A DNA stretch of 64,000 bases, taken from contig NC_089436.1 of NCBI RefSeq assembly GCF_026210795.1, positions 4,650,001-4,714,000 on the forward strand, written 5' to 3'. The translations under genes were made by a program, and so were the position numbers. Shown here piece by piece: positions 35,961 to 47,571 of the stretch. Source of the stretch: Rhizophagus irregularis (taxonomy: Eukaryota > Glomeromycota > Glomeromycetes > Glomerales > Glomeraceae). The notes below the pieces were generated by a model. That model had not been told where the DNA came from and made no database searches. It saw nothing but the letters and a program-made list of their open reading frames with translations. Each line of letters opens with the position of its first letter. Position 1 is the stretch's first letter.

Positions 35961-37004
35961 TAATAGAAAGTTGAGCTGCTACTTTTTAATTAAAATATTA
36001 ATTAGAATACTGTATTTTATAATCTACAGTATATACTACAATGATTGTATACTTAAAAATATCATTGCCGAAAAGTCTTTATAGGCTTATTAATAAAGAA
36101 GCCTCTGCGAGACTATTTTAATTTTAATATACAGTAACATTTTCAATATTTAACTTTATAGAAAGATAACGTGTTTAAATAATATGTGTTACTTTGTCAG
36201 TGACTAATATTAGAAGGGAAGTACATATTAAAATATTAATAATAGCGAAAATATGCAATTCTTCGAATACATCACTGGTTTCGTCCGTTTCGCTTATTAC
36301 TAGTATGTTCTTCGACGATAATGTTATAAAGAATTTCGAGTAAATGACCGTATCAATTATTATTCTTTTAACAAAATTCTTCTTCACATTAAATGTCAAT
36401 CATAGTATGATAGTATGTCAATCGTAATATCAATTAAGGTCAATTAATTTTTGGTATAAACCTATATATCGTTCCTTACATTTTAAACAATAAATATTAT
36501 ATCTTCGCCAAAATCCTAGATTATCATATAGGATTATCCATTTCTTAAATTGTAGATCCGGATATACAATGCAAAAGTTAATCCGGATACAATCCGGATA
36601 ATAAATATCCGGATTCAATCCTAGGATATTATCCGTTTGAGGAAATTTCTAAATAAAATCAAAAACTCTATATATTTTGCGATATAAAAATGGTTAAGTC
36701 TTTGAATAGATCTAGTAGTGAAGAATTTCTCATAATTATTTGCTGAGTGGCAGAATCAAATATCTTGTAAAATAATGTTACAGTATATAAATAAAAAAAA
36801 ACCTTAAAAAAGAAAGAGTATGCTAAGAAATTGTAGATATACATGTGAACACTTATAAAGTATTGTTTTAATTTAACCCAAAATCCTATTAATAAGATTT
36901 TCTTAAGTATTAATAACAAAATATGTTAAAGGTTACACAAATTCGATTTTTCGGTTCACGTAACAATTGGAATTTAAAATCGACTCGGGACCCGGGGACC
37001 CGGG
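35961..37004. other. Intergenic; ATCCGGAT-rich patch at 36540-36640
   Basis: No convincing gene; three minus-strand frames at 36175-36919 lack motifs and one merely translates the repeated ATCCGGAT words. 36935-36960 carries the edge of the 290-bp repeat unit (ATTCGATTTTTCGGTTCACG). Confidence 0.4.
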
Positions 37005-39955
37005 TTTCGAAATATAGTGGGCACTTGAAAATTTTGGTTGTCGGGATTGTAAGTTATGTAAGTTAGTCGGGTTATTAGGCATATAACACGTGACATATAT
37101 ATATGGCGTGGTATAAAGTATAATAAAGTATAATTGAATATACTATATAATGTAATACATCATTTTGGGTTGGTAAAAGTTCAATTTCCTTATTTCCTTC
37201 GAAATATTAGCAAAAACCCAGTCAACAAATTCCGAGTCCAACACAACTTTTTTGGTTTGCGGCGTGAGGGGGTTTGTGAACAAATTCTACTGCATAATTA
37301 CGTTCAGCTTTATTCCTCTTCCATATTACTTCTCTTGCTTGACAAGTGCTTTTTGACCATATGTGTTTTGACAATCTAAAGAAATAAGACAAATTGGACA
37401 GGCATTCAAACGAAATTCCAAATAAAATGTCATTGTTCAATAAAAATCAAATAAAGTAATATTGTTGAAAAAAAAAGTATATTTATTAATTTATGTTATA
37501 TTGATATTTACATATTATATAGTATTTTTATTTTTATTTTTAAAATTAGACACGACTGGAGTCTTACAAATAAATGAGTAAAACATAAACTACAAGTCTA
37601 ATAAACCCAATGTCATGAAAGTACCCAACCTCAACTGGAGAACCAGTGAAATCGCCCTGCCTGCTATTTAAGAAAAACACACCAGGCATAGCCTGCGGTC
37701 TATAGCGTAACCGAATTAAAACTACCGAAAGGAACCATTAAAGAAAAATTACAACCCTAAAAAAAAAATTAATAAGAAACGTATTTTTCTTTCAGCACTT
37801 AAGCTGCCACTTGTAAATACTGTCATAAGTGGAGTGATTCACACTATTCTAAATTGTTTTGAAGAAGTACGTAAGTACACATTAATGTGGAGTTGTAATA
37901 TGATGTATAATGTGTAGATGCGTAAAAATATAAAAGGAACTAGCCTAAAAAATAAAGACTCATTACAAAGTAAAAATTAAATGTAGATAAAGAAAAACTA
38001 AACTAAAATCATTTAGTACTAGGACCAGCGATCGGGGAGTCCGATCACGTGCGTGTCGAGGTCGTTTAACAGTGTGTCCTTTCGAACGTGTTCTAAAGAA
38101 TCAGAGAGATTGTCCCTCTTAAGAGGACGGGATTCAACCTGTTTAGTTCCGTCCGAGGTGTAATCAGCCGGAGTGTCGGAAAAATGTTGTTGCATGTGTT
38201 GGGAATTGGAAAAGGCGTCGGTGCAAATGGTGATGACATAAAATCTTCGTATTCCCGTCATCCTGCATCAACGTTGAGCGGATCAGGGCTGCGAACACAT
38301 ATTTCCGGGGTAAGTTCGGGTGTTCGGGGTCGTATTGTAAATAGTAACTCCAACCGAGACGGGTCGGATCAAATGGATTATATCCTTGAGCTGTTTTGAA
38401 GAAGTTGTTAGCTTGTGGAAGTGGTGGAAGAAAAGGAGCAAGCGCCGCTATTTCCGAAGGTGATAAATATTTGGGATGGAAGTAACCACTGGAGGTAATG
38501 ATTCCACTGGAGGTTGAGTAGGGTGAACTGTTAAAGTGTTTTGTAAATTAGGTAATAACCGATTGTGAATTAAGCTGTTAGTACCAGCTTGTGAATGACA
38601 AGGAATTTTGAATGCATAATCATTAGAATCAGATAATTTCTTGTTCGGGTGACGTTTGTACTTTAAATGGTGAATCACTTTATAAATGTGTTGAGTCCCG
38701 AGGAAAAGGAAGCGATAACGTCTTCCGGCATCAAGTTTGTCCTTAAGGCTTTCCAGGGGAGTCGAAGAACCAGCCGGTTGCATTGTCGCTTAAAACGGGC
38801 TTCTTGTTTACGTCTAGTTCTGGGATTTTTGCTTGGAATAAGTTTAAAATCCGATAAGTGTTTTCTGTATATCGAAGCGGTAGGATATCGCCGCACGAAA
38901 TCAGTACCATTGGCTGTGAAGCGCGAAGTATATTCAATACCAAGGCGGTTAGAGAATATTTTTTGGAGATATCGATTCTGCCAAAGATCAAATATATGAT
39001 TAGCATGTGAAGATTTTGAATTAATAAAAATCAGTTCGTCGGGTGGTGTAAATTTGAGGTTGTTATTAATTTGATTGTGAAAAAACACTGATTGATGAGC
39101 ACCGCAAGCATGTCTATTCTTAGACATAACAAAGGGGCTGGGACCACGACACCGGGTAGCAATCCTAGAAGATTTAGGCGCGTAGAAGTGGTCGCAAAGG
39201 ATGTAAATACCAAAGTAAAAACGGTAACGTTTATACGAGAAGTTAAAAAAGGTACGTGTAAGTTTATTTCTAAGGGACTCGTTAGAGTCTCGTGACTTGA
39301 TGAAGTCGATACGTTCCAATAATTTTCGACGTATAAGATTAAAGTATTTTTGTTGAATTTGCCGAGGAAAAACTTTTTGTAAGGAAAAAAAGTGTGTGAG
39401 CATTTTACTGATAATCATTAGTGTGAATTAATAAATGAAGGTTATTGGTGTCTGAGAAAAGATCGGCAAGCTCAAAAAAAAAAACTTTTTGAACGCCAAG
39501 ATTCATAAATCTCAGTACGACAATCGGTCATCACGTGAAATTTATTCATAGAGACAAGGAAAGTATTTTTCGTTGTTGTAATGGGATTTTTTGAAAAATT
39601 TGAAGAAGAAGCTATAATATTTTTAGTAGACTTCTTAGAAACGGCGTTTCATCTCTCTTAAGGGTCTAGGGTATAGAGGAGGCCTTTCCGTAGAGGCCAC
39701 CAAGTAGTCCTCACTCCTCGAAAAAAAAAATTTAAAATGTGAAAAAAAAAATAAAATAAAATTTACTGCGGATTTCTATTTAAAAAAAAACGAAAAGGGG
39801 AGAGAGAGTTCATTATATAGTATTATACAATTATACTTTATACTACGCCATCATATATATATCACGTGTTATATGTCTGTGTTAATAACCCGACTAACCC
39901 GGGTACCCGACAATCCCGACAATCAAAATTTTCAAGTGTTCACTATATTTCGAAT
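37005..39955. mobile_element. Terminal-inverted-repeat element, about 3 kb
   Basis: 37005-37152 and 39811-39955 are inverted copies (TTCGAAATATAGTG, CACTTGAAAATTTTG, TTGTCGGGATTGT, TATAACACGTGA, GTATAAAGTATAAT, ACTATATAATG). Between them lies a decayed minus-strand gene with several frames. Exact ends and target duplication could not be fixed. Confidence 0.6.
38019..39418 (-). pseudogene. Decayed element-encoded gene, several frames
   Basis: Protein-like sequence covers the minus strand but jumps frame. 39418-39000 is basic (RIDFIKSRDSNESLRNKL, SSHANHIFDLWQN). 39006-38743 has PELDVNKKPVLSDNATG. 38783-38448 has GTQHIYKVIHHLKYKRHP and a Pro-rich end. The third reading continues as YLSPSEIAALAPFLPPLP and LGWSYYLQYDPEHPNLPRK with no ORF start, and 38261-38019 ends in THVIGLPDRWS. 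At least three frame changes are needed, none with convincing splice sites. The location between inverted repeats suggests a transposon protein. Family not recognised. Confidence 0.5.
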
Positions 39956-40157
39956 TTTGCTGTAATAGTGGTTTACTTGTTGAAAAGAAGCAAAAAAGGA
40001 AGACTTTTGTGGAGATCGATCGATTTACATTTATCGTCTGATTGAGTGAGAAGCAGATTTTGAAGTGGAATCTAGGCCATCAAAACATTAGTCGTGAAAA
40101 AGTTTCAGCATAATGCATCGCTTGAAGAAGCTATGCTAGTAAAAATTTTAGTAATTT

Positions 40158-41100
40158 GGTATTAGAGGATTATAAATACTAGTATTTTATATTTACTGTT
40201 ATATTTATTTTTCTGAGACGACACACGAATAATAAACAATATAAAAAGCATTAGTTCATCACGTGATAATTTTTTATAAACTTTTTTATTGAAAATTGAA
40301 AAAGTGACCCAACAGACGAGACGCCCCCATTTGGTGGGGTTGGAATATAACTTGTTTTGGATTAGTTAAGTCTGGTATTTGTAATACTTGTAACGACCAA
40401 TTCTGTTATTTCCTGTTCTTGTCTATATTATAAAATAAAAAAGTGACCCGGCCGGGTCCCGGGTGATGTGAACCGAAAAATCGAATTTTGTGTGGCCTAA
40501 AAAAAAATTCTTTTCCGAAACTTTAAAAATTCAAACAAGATTGTTAAAGATCGCCTCAACAGCCTCATTCTGATATCATAACAATATCATTTCATTATTT
40601 GTCATAATGATGTTGATATTGTATTATTGTAACAATATCAAATGATATCAAAATAATATTATATATTATATTTAGATAATATTGTTTAAAATTATAAGGT
40701 TTATAGAAGACTCGGATTTGTTCATTTAAGATTTCCTAAATCGTTTTTTCCGAAAAAAACTTTATAAATGTTTCTCGTATTCCAACATCAATCGTCACAC
40801 ATTGTATTTTTCTACGTCATCAAGATATTCTTAAATAGTTTATCATCATTTTTAGCATTGGATATTGAGATACACCAAATAAATAATATGTATATTGAAC
40901 GCTTGTACCATTAAAATTTTATTGCTTAAAGAAATTCATTGATTCCGACGTTTTTGTTACAAGTTCATAAAAATTTTTCGACTTCTACGCCATCAAGAGC
41001 AGAGTGTGATAGTGGCAGTAAAAACCATTTATCCGTGTGGGGTTTTGGGGATTGGTCAATCGATTTGTTAGATCAGAAATAAAGTTACTATTCGATCAAC
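40158..41100 (+). repeat. Copy of the inverted repeat (single 290-bp unit)
   Basis: Reverse-complementary partner of 24290-25781, with one copy of the GGCCGGGTCC unit where the other has three. Includes GATATTGTATTATTGTAACAAT-type words at 40610-40680 that form their own small inverted repeats. Confidence 0.7.
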
Positions 41101-41251
41101 AAATTATTTTCTAAATATGTTAATCATTATAAATAGTTTCAAATAACTGAATGAAGTATGGGGATCAACCGACGAGTAAAATGTGAAATTTAATAAACCT
41201 TGTGCATTATATTCCGAAATTATATCATTGTTATTTTCTTTTTTTAAAATA

Positions 41252-41333
41252 AAAAAATAAATAAATAAATAAATAAACGATAAATAAATAAGTAAGTAAA
41301 ATAAATAAATAAGTAAGTAAGTAAATAAATAAA
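41252..41333. repeat. AAAT/AAGT microsatellite
   Basis: An 80-bp run of AAAT and AAGT tetranucleotides with a few changes. Confidence 0.85.
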
Positions 41334-41589
41334 GTATATTTCTAAAAATGTATTTACTAGAATTTTTAAATAATGCAAAAAATTAATAAAAAATCCTGTA
41401 TATAGTTATTAGTAAAAAGCCCTATAAAGAATTTATTCTGAGTATTTTATTCCATGTTATTTCCGTAAATGTATCATATTCACGGAGTTTTTGATAAAAT
41501 TTTTTCTAAACCAATAGGCCGATAACCACTGAATGTCTTGGCAGGATACGAACCACTCTTTAGTATTAATGATTATAGCGAAAGCTGTC

Positions 41590-42149
41590 ACGGTATTAAG
41601 ACAATAAATTAATAAAAATAGAAATGATCAAATAAAGTTCATTAGAATTATTGTGAATTCTAACATTCTGATCAACAAATTGGCAATTATCTACGAAAAA
41701 TGGGATTGGTCATATTTAAGTTAATTCTTTAAAAAATGTTACACGTCACACCTCAAAACCATCGCATATAGCATATCCCGCCGATTTGCTGCAGATCGGC
41801 GGATATGTGTATATTTATAGTTATATCCGTAATTTTAATTACGTAAGTGGTGGATAATGATCTACTGGCCGAGAAAATGAATTCTCTTAAAATGCAGCCC
41901 CTAAAAATAATAGCGTTTGTACTATTATCTAATCAGTACTTAAAAAGAAATTTGAAGTAATGTATCAACTTAAAAAACTCATTCGCAATAAAATAGTATA
42001 GATCGGTCAAATATAGTAATTGATTCCTATTCAAATTTTCTTATAAAGATTCCTAAATTTTGGACAGTTTTTTTTTTAAAAAATTCAATTTTTTAAAATT
42101 CAAGTTTTAATAATTCAATTTTTGAAAAATTATTACATTCCAATACACA
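41590..42149 (+). promoter_or_regulatory. Upstream region of the secreted peptide gene, copy 2
   Basis: Homologous to 25790-26640. A hairpin CCGCCGAT...ATCGGCGG (stem of 8 bp, near 41769-41796) exists only here. A TATA-like CTTATAAAG lies about 110 bp before the ATG. Confidence 0.45.
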
Positions 42150-42332
42150 ATGCATTTTTCTACATTCTTAAAAGTAATTTTCGTTGCTTCTCTTTGTTTT
42201 TTAACAATTTTTATTGAAGCACACTATCTTAAAACCGAGAGGGCAACACCTTCGGATTGTTTGCCCACTAACTTTACTTGTGATAATAGTGAAAAATGTT
42301 GTAATAATTGCATTAACTTCAAATGCACTTAA
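42150..42332 (+). CDS. Small secreted cysteine-rich peptide, 60 aa
   Basis: A signal peptide spans about 1-24 (VIFVASLCFLTIFIEA). The mature part has six cysteines in the order C-6-C-5-CC-2-C-4-C, the same ladder as the 26645 gene but with shorter last loops. Single exon. The signal peptide and the upstream DNA are clearly related to the first peptide gene, while the mature part shares little beyond the cysteines. That is the usual picture for fast-evolving secreted peptides. A Kex2 site is not obvious. Function unknown; it lies 1.3 kb from gene A copy 2, in the same arrangement as copy 1. Confidence 0.75.
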   Translation: MHFSTFLKVIFVASLCFLTIFIEAHYLKTERATPSDCLPTNFTCDNSEKCCNNCINFKCT

Positions 42333-43623
42333 TTAATTGCTAAGTCTTACAATACAAATTTATTAAATTTATACACACTGTACGATAATGCACTACTAAT
42401 GCTGTAATTAGTTCAAAATATTGATAGTGTATTTATGGTTTATTTGATGGGATATATTTGGTAATTTTTTTATGGGATCAATTTGATAACTAAACCACAT
42501 CGCTAGTGTGAGTGGTGTCCTAAACCACTGGCGTCTAACACCAGTTTTTTCATTATGTTAAATAATTTGGTACTATTAAAGTTCAATATAAAAAACTTGT
42601 TTATTTTTTATTTTTTTATTTTTTTTTATTTTTTATTTGTATTTTTATTTTTTTACTTTTTCCTCATTTTTTATTTCTTCGTTTTTTTTAGTTATAGCTT
42701 TTTTCCTTTGTATTATTTTACTTCGTTTTATTTTATTTTATCTTTTTTTCGTTTTATTGTTCAGTTGATCAATAGTAAAATGTTATGTTTTCCAATGCAT
42801 AAATTATAAAATAAAATATAAATGTAATTATTCGTTTTTTCGTTTATTAATAATCAAATTTTGCGAAAAATGAAGTTTACATGCGAGTTTTCTAACTTGG
42901 TTAAGATTATATTATTGTATGCAGATCGATTTGACATTATTATGCTGATCAATTTGTTAGTATTATTAACATTATTATGCTGATCGATCTGTTACGGCTG
43001 AAACTGAAACTGGATTATCCCTTAAAGTTCGATATAACATATTATCATTCATAATTTAAAAAAAAACGGATTGTCATTCTTAAATTTAATTTGGATTGAG
43101 TAATTTCAATTTCGTAAATTATTGTAAATAATCATTAATTTTGTGCTGATCTGTTTGTGAATCAATGTTATAAGCAAAAAGATTCCGGTAAGTGGAAATA
43201 AAGTGATTGATGACTTCATAAGGCACACATCAACTAATTATTGTAAAAAAGAGTAGGGAATGAAATAAGTGTTTCAATTCGTATTTGGGTTCATCCGGTT
43301 GGAATCCGGATAAAAACCGGATATTTTTCCGGATAACGGTTTTTATGGAGATCGAAACACCAAATGGAATTTCATTCGTTCCCTATGATAAATTTAAGGG
43401 CGTGAAATTCATTGTCATACATTTTAGTGTGACCTAACAAAATTTACTGTCTCTGCTCTAAACCTAAATAGTAAAAATTTTAAAGCTGTAAGTAATTATT
43501 ACGGACATTCGGTATATTTTCAAAAGATGCCAAGAAAATAAAAAGTAGGTCATAAACGTTAGTCAATAATTCATAAATCTTAAAAGTGATGTCCAAGATA
43601 TTTTTGCAATAATAATTATTATT
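42333..43623. other. Intergenic; T-rich tract and CCGGAT patch
   Basis: 42590-42760 is almost pure T-rich DNA and yields a Phe-rich frame with no meaning. 43275-43345 contains GGAATCCGGATAAAAACCGG-type repeats. No gene recognised. Confidence 0.4.
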
Positions 43624-44796
43624 TTAGACTTTATCATCGATACTATTGTCATCGATATTATTATCATCTATTTTATTATATTTTGTTAATAATAAATTCA
43701 AAAAATCAGTATCAAGATAATACTCTTTAAGTATATTTTCGATACTTTGGACACGTTCTTCCAATGTGATGTTTTTTGTCCTTCCACTAACGAATGGAAT
43801 TGGTTCATATTTAATTTGAAGTTTTCTTATAAGTTTCCTTTGATATCTTGTGCATAGGCAACTAAATACATAAGTTTGCAAAAATCCCCTATGATAATTT
43901 AATTGAAATATTAATTCACTAATACATTTATTAATTACATATAATTTATATTTAACTTACCACGGTGCCAATTTAGTTGCTCCAAATAAAAGTACATAGA
44001 ATCCAGATAAAGAACTAAAGAATCCACCGACATTTGATATAATCGAGCTAACTAAAAAATAAAAAGAATAAATTTAAAAAATTATTTTCTATTTTCTATA
44101 AAAATATTTAAGTATAAATTGATAATTACGATCATAATAAGATTCCTCTTGATAATTAATATCCATTGATGTTGGCATTAATACAAGCGTTGTTGCGTTT
44201 AGAGTATTTAAAGATACTATATGATCTGTATATACAAAAAAATCAGCGAACTCTTGTTCCCCTCCACCTGCAAGACCATATACATAATCACTAACTATAC
44301 GTTCGCTAATTGTAAATGAATAATATATAACATTAATTTGATCATTTACAATATATAAAGAATTAGATTTATTAAATAATGATGCATAAAATTTATTATC
44401 TATTACTATTCCATGAAAATAAATATCATTAATAAAAGGAGTTATCTTTATCTCCACCTTTTCTTGGAAGTTCAAAGCATAATAGTTATTACAATCAGGA
44501 ATATTTCGACGTTCAACGTACTCATTTGATTCACATTCATTATTATTGTAAGTACAGTTTATAGGATATAAACTGCAAACTCTTACAATAATCTTAATAT
44601 TTTGTATCTCACTTAATGCTTTTTTCGAGTTTTGTCTACGGACATTAATATTTGGTTTATCAATCGAGCCAGAAAATTGTGAAAACTGGTTATAGGTATA
44701 AAAAACAAGTATAATTACTAGCGCAAAAGAACACAGTTTCTTTAAAAAAATAAAAGAAAAAGGTTCGGTTGATGGTTTATTTTCTGTGAACATCAT
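43624..44796 (-). CDS. Gene A copy 2: two-pass membrane protein, unknown
   Basis: Predicted 340 residues from minus-strand exons 44796-44130, 44051-43961 and 43888-43624, with intron phases identical to copy 1. The frame is open upstream of 44796, but the MMFTENKPSTE start aligns with the other copies. Membrane segment 1 at about 21-36; second segment in exon 2 (SIISNVGGFFSSLSGFFVLL region). The ectodomain keeps CTYNNNECES, VIYYSFTIS and YGLAGGGEQE but is otherwise much changed from copies 1 and 3, whereas the tail (KYEPIPFVSGRTKNITLEER) is nearly the same. The C-terminus has an IDD/NID repeat. Divergent from gene B copy 2 at 367 bp. Confidence 0.85.
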
Positions 44797-45163
44797 TTTT
44801 GAATAAAAGCAAAAACAAACTGTTGGTGTATTATATAAATACATAATTTTAGGCTCTTGATTATGATTCGAACTCTACCATTTTACTAGCTAGTATAAAA
44901 ATGTACATTTTTTCATTTCTAAAACCATAGATTTACATATTTGCATGTATGTAGATATAGTAATATGAATACTTAAAAATTATTGGAGATTGGCGTAATA
45001 AGATTGGAAGTACAATTCCAAGACAAAGGATCATATTAATTAAATGCGGGCCTACATTAACCGCATTTGTAGTCATGTGATATCGGATTATCTTTTGTTT
45101 CATATATATATATATAACATATAAGGAATATAATACAACATAATTGAAATGCGCATTCTAAAC
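44797..45163. promoter_or_regulatory. Bidirectional promoter, copy 2
   Basis: 367 bp between the two start codons. The A side carries GTATTTATATAATAC about 45 bp before its ATG. The B side carries CATATAAGGAATATAATACA and then AATTGAAATGCGCATTCTAA, the counterpart of the conserved block in copies 1 and 3. A run of TA repeats lies at about 45102-45117. Confidence 0.5.
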
Positions 45164-47571
45164 ATGTTGAATATTAAAAAATTAAGAATATTAAATTTTG
45201 TATTTATATTATTCATTATCTTCGAAATTCTTTTTCTTGTTGTTTATCCTACAGTCTGGACAAATTTATTATGGTTCACACTTCCATTTGTTTTATTAAC
45301 TGGTTTATTGGCGGTATTTTATAAGACAATACTGCATGCTATAGCATTTTTGATCGTAAATTTTGTTCCAATCATGGTAGCACTTTGTAATATCTTTGAT
45401 TTTGATTATTTTAATGGTAAATATTTTAAAAATTATACAAACGTTAATTACAATTTTTATGATAAGATGTTCACTCAATTTTCACTTAAATAATTTCTAA
45501 AAGTATTTAATTTTCAAACTTTAATCGAATTAAACGAATCAAATGTCGAGAAAATAAGCGAATATACTAATGCATACGACGCTAAGCAAGCGTTTAAGTT
45601 AAAAAAAGAAGTAAACGAAAGTGTATCAAAGCGTTATATATCTCAACATATACCTGTGGTGATAACTTTAGGAATATTTCAAGTTATTTTCATAGTATTT
45701 TGTTTATTATTGTTAAAAATGAGGTAATTGATGATGTTTGATTTTTTAAAATAATCTTTTTAACTAAAAAATATTACTATCCTAGATCTTGGAGGTGTAT
45801 TAATAAGTCTAAATTAAATGGCAAGAAGAAAAGTACTATCTTTTTATAAGTTTAAATGTTCTTTTTAATTTCATTACTGTATTAGTAACTTATTCTTCTA
45901 TTAGATGTCAATATTATTTTTCAACTCGAGGAGTCATTATTTTTAACTACATTTTCATATCTTGGAATCTGGTTATCAGAGATATATTTCATATATTCTG
46001 GACAGTTAGGAGGAGTTTTTAATGAATTTGGAGTGACTATTGAGCTATTAGATGTTATTGCAATTATCCCAATTTGTACTGTTTTTATAGCAATACAGAA
46101 ACGTTCAAAATTTCTATTTTGTTTATTTTATTTTGCAAGCATACTTAAAGCATCATTTATAATTGGATGGTTATATGAATATAATCGTTTTCTTAAAACT
46201 TTAATTGGAGGTAATTAATAATTATTTTAAACAAAATTTTTCAAGTGATTAAATATTAACTACATTAAAATCAACACATTCAGATATTAAAGGTCTTGCA
46301 ATACCATCCCAAAAAGTTATGAATATTATGTTTTATAGAGAACTAGCCATTGTTGGTAAATAAATTTTATTAAAATTTTTTATACTTAAAAATAACATAA
46401 CTAAATATATTAATATATATATATTCAGGTATTCCGACTGTGTTACTTCTATTAATATTGAATATTAACACAATTTTATGTCAGATATACGTTGACGAAG
46501 ATGTTATTTCACAAAGTAAGTAAAAAAAAAAAAAATCAATATCTTAATAAATGTTTTTACATTATTATACACTAATTAATTAATTTATTTATTTTAGTAT
46601 ATGGTTCAGAAAATAAACAGATTCTGATAAAGAGAACTATAGTTTTCTTTATTAGTTTTACAAAAAAAATATTTAGAAAGTTTTTAAAATTTTTAGGAAA
46701 AGAACCAAATTCAGACCTGAGGATGTTAGGTGCCAATGAATGGAAATTTGAACCTAGATCAGAAATTTCAATATTAGAGATTGTAAGCATAAATATTGAT
46801 GATAATGATAACAAAAGCGATGACGTCATCGACATTGAAAATGAAAAAAATATTTCAAAAAGTGTTGAAATTTCTTTTAATGCAGAATCAGATGTCATGA
46901 TACAAACAAAATACCCTTTACCAAATTCTTTTAAGAAAGGTAAGAACTAATTAATGTATTATTATTATCACTTTTATTACTATTATTCTAAATTTTCTCG
47001 ACTAACTGTCACTTATAACAATAGATACCTCTTCCGTTACATTATCTCCTTCACTACCGATAGAATATTATTATTATGAAATAACAATTTTATCAAATCA
47101 AGATATTGATGAAACAATAATTGCTATTGGGTTGGCTCCAAAAAATCATTCAATTTACAGGTATATATTTCTCTACAAAAATTTCCATATTCAGATTAAT
47201 TAGATCAAGCGATTTTAATATTTTTTTTTTTCTTTTTAAGATTACCTGGTTGTGATACACATTCAGTTGGATTTCATTCAGACGAAGGTAGAACATTTCA
47301 TAATGAAGGGTATACAGGTTCAAAATATGCTGAAAAATGGGGCAAAGTAAATGATGTAATAGGTTGTGGTTTTTGTCCAAGTACCGGACAAGTCTTTTTT
47401 ACAATGAATGGTAATCATTTGGGTTTTGCTTACACCGGATTATTTCACACTTGGTATCCTACAATTGGTTCTAATGGTGTTTGTAGTCTGAAGGTTAATT
47501 TTGGTCAAGAAGAATTTACATATAAAGAAGCTAACGATATGAACATTGCTGACTTGATTTCTTGCTTCTAG
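45164..47571 (+). CDS. Gene B copy 2: polytopic membrane protein with SPRY domain
   Basis: Predicted 597 residues from exons 45164-45416, 45504-45723, 45786-45832, 45905-46210, 46284-46355, 46429-46515, 46598-46939, 47025-47160 and 47241-47571. All introns are GT-AG, and exons 1, 3, 6 and 8 have exactly the lengths of copy 1. An upstream in-frame ATG at 45149 would add five residues; 45164 is preferred because it aligns across copies. The membrane plan is as in copy 1. Exon 7 is longer here, with an acidic Asp/Asn-rich insert (IDDNDNKSDDVIDIENEK). The SPRY motifs are intact (GFHSDEGRTFHNEGYTG, VFFTMNG, YPTIGSNG). It ends earlier than copy 1, at LISCF. Confidence 0.85.

Noticed and set aside
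36430-36618. 62-residue minus frame with YPD words
   Set aside because: Reading of the repeated ATCCGGAT word.
38184-39295. Plus-strand frames with Gly/Ser and Arg-rich segments
   Set aside because: Antisense of the decayed minus-strand gene, whose frames read more like protein.
42555-42809. 84-residue hydrophobic frame
   Set aside because: Pure T-rich DNA; no conserved start and no counterpart in cassette copy 1.
46572-46898. 108-residue minus frame, with equivalents at 32140 and (plus) 51800
   Set aside because: Antisense of gene B exon 7 in all three copies.
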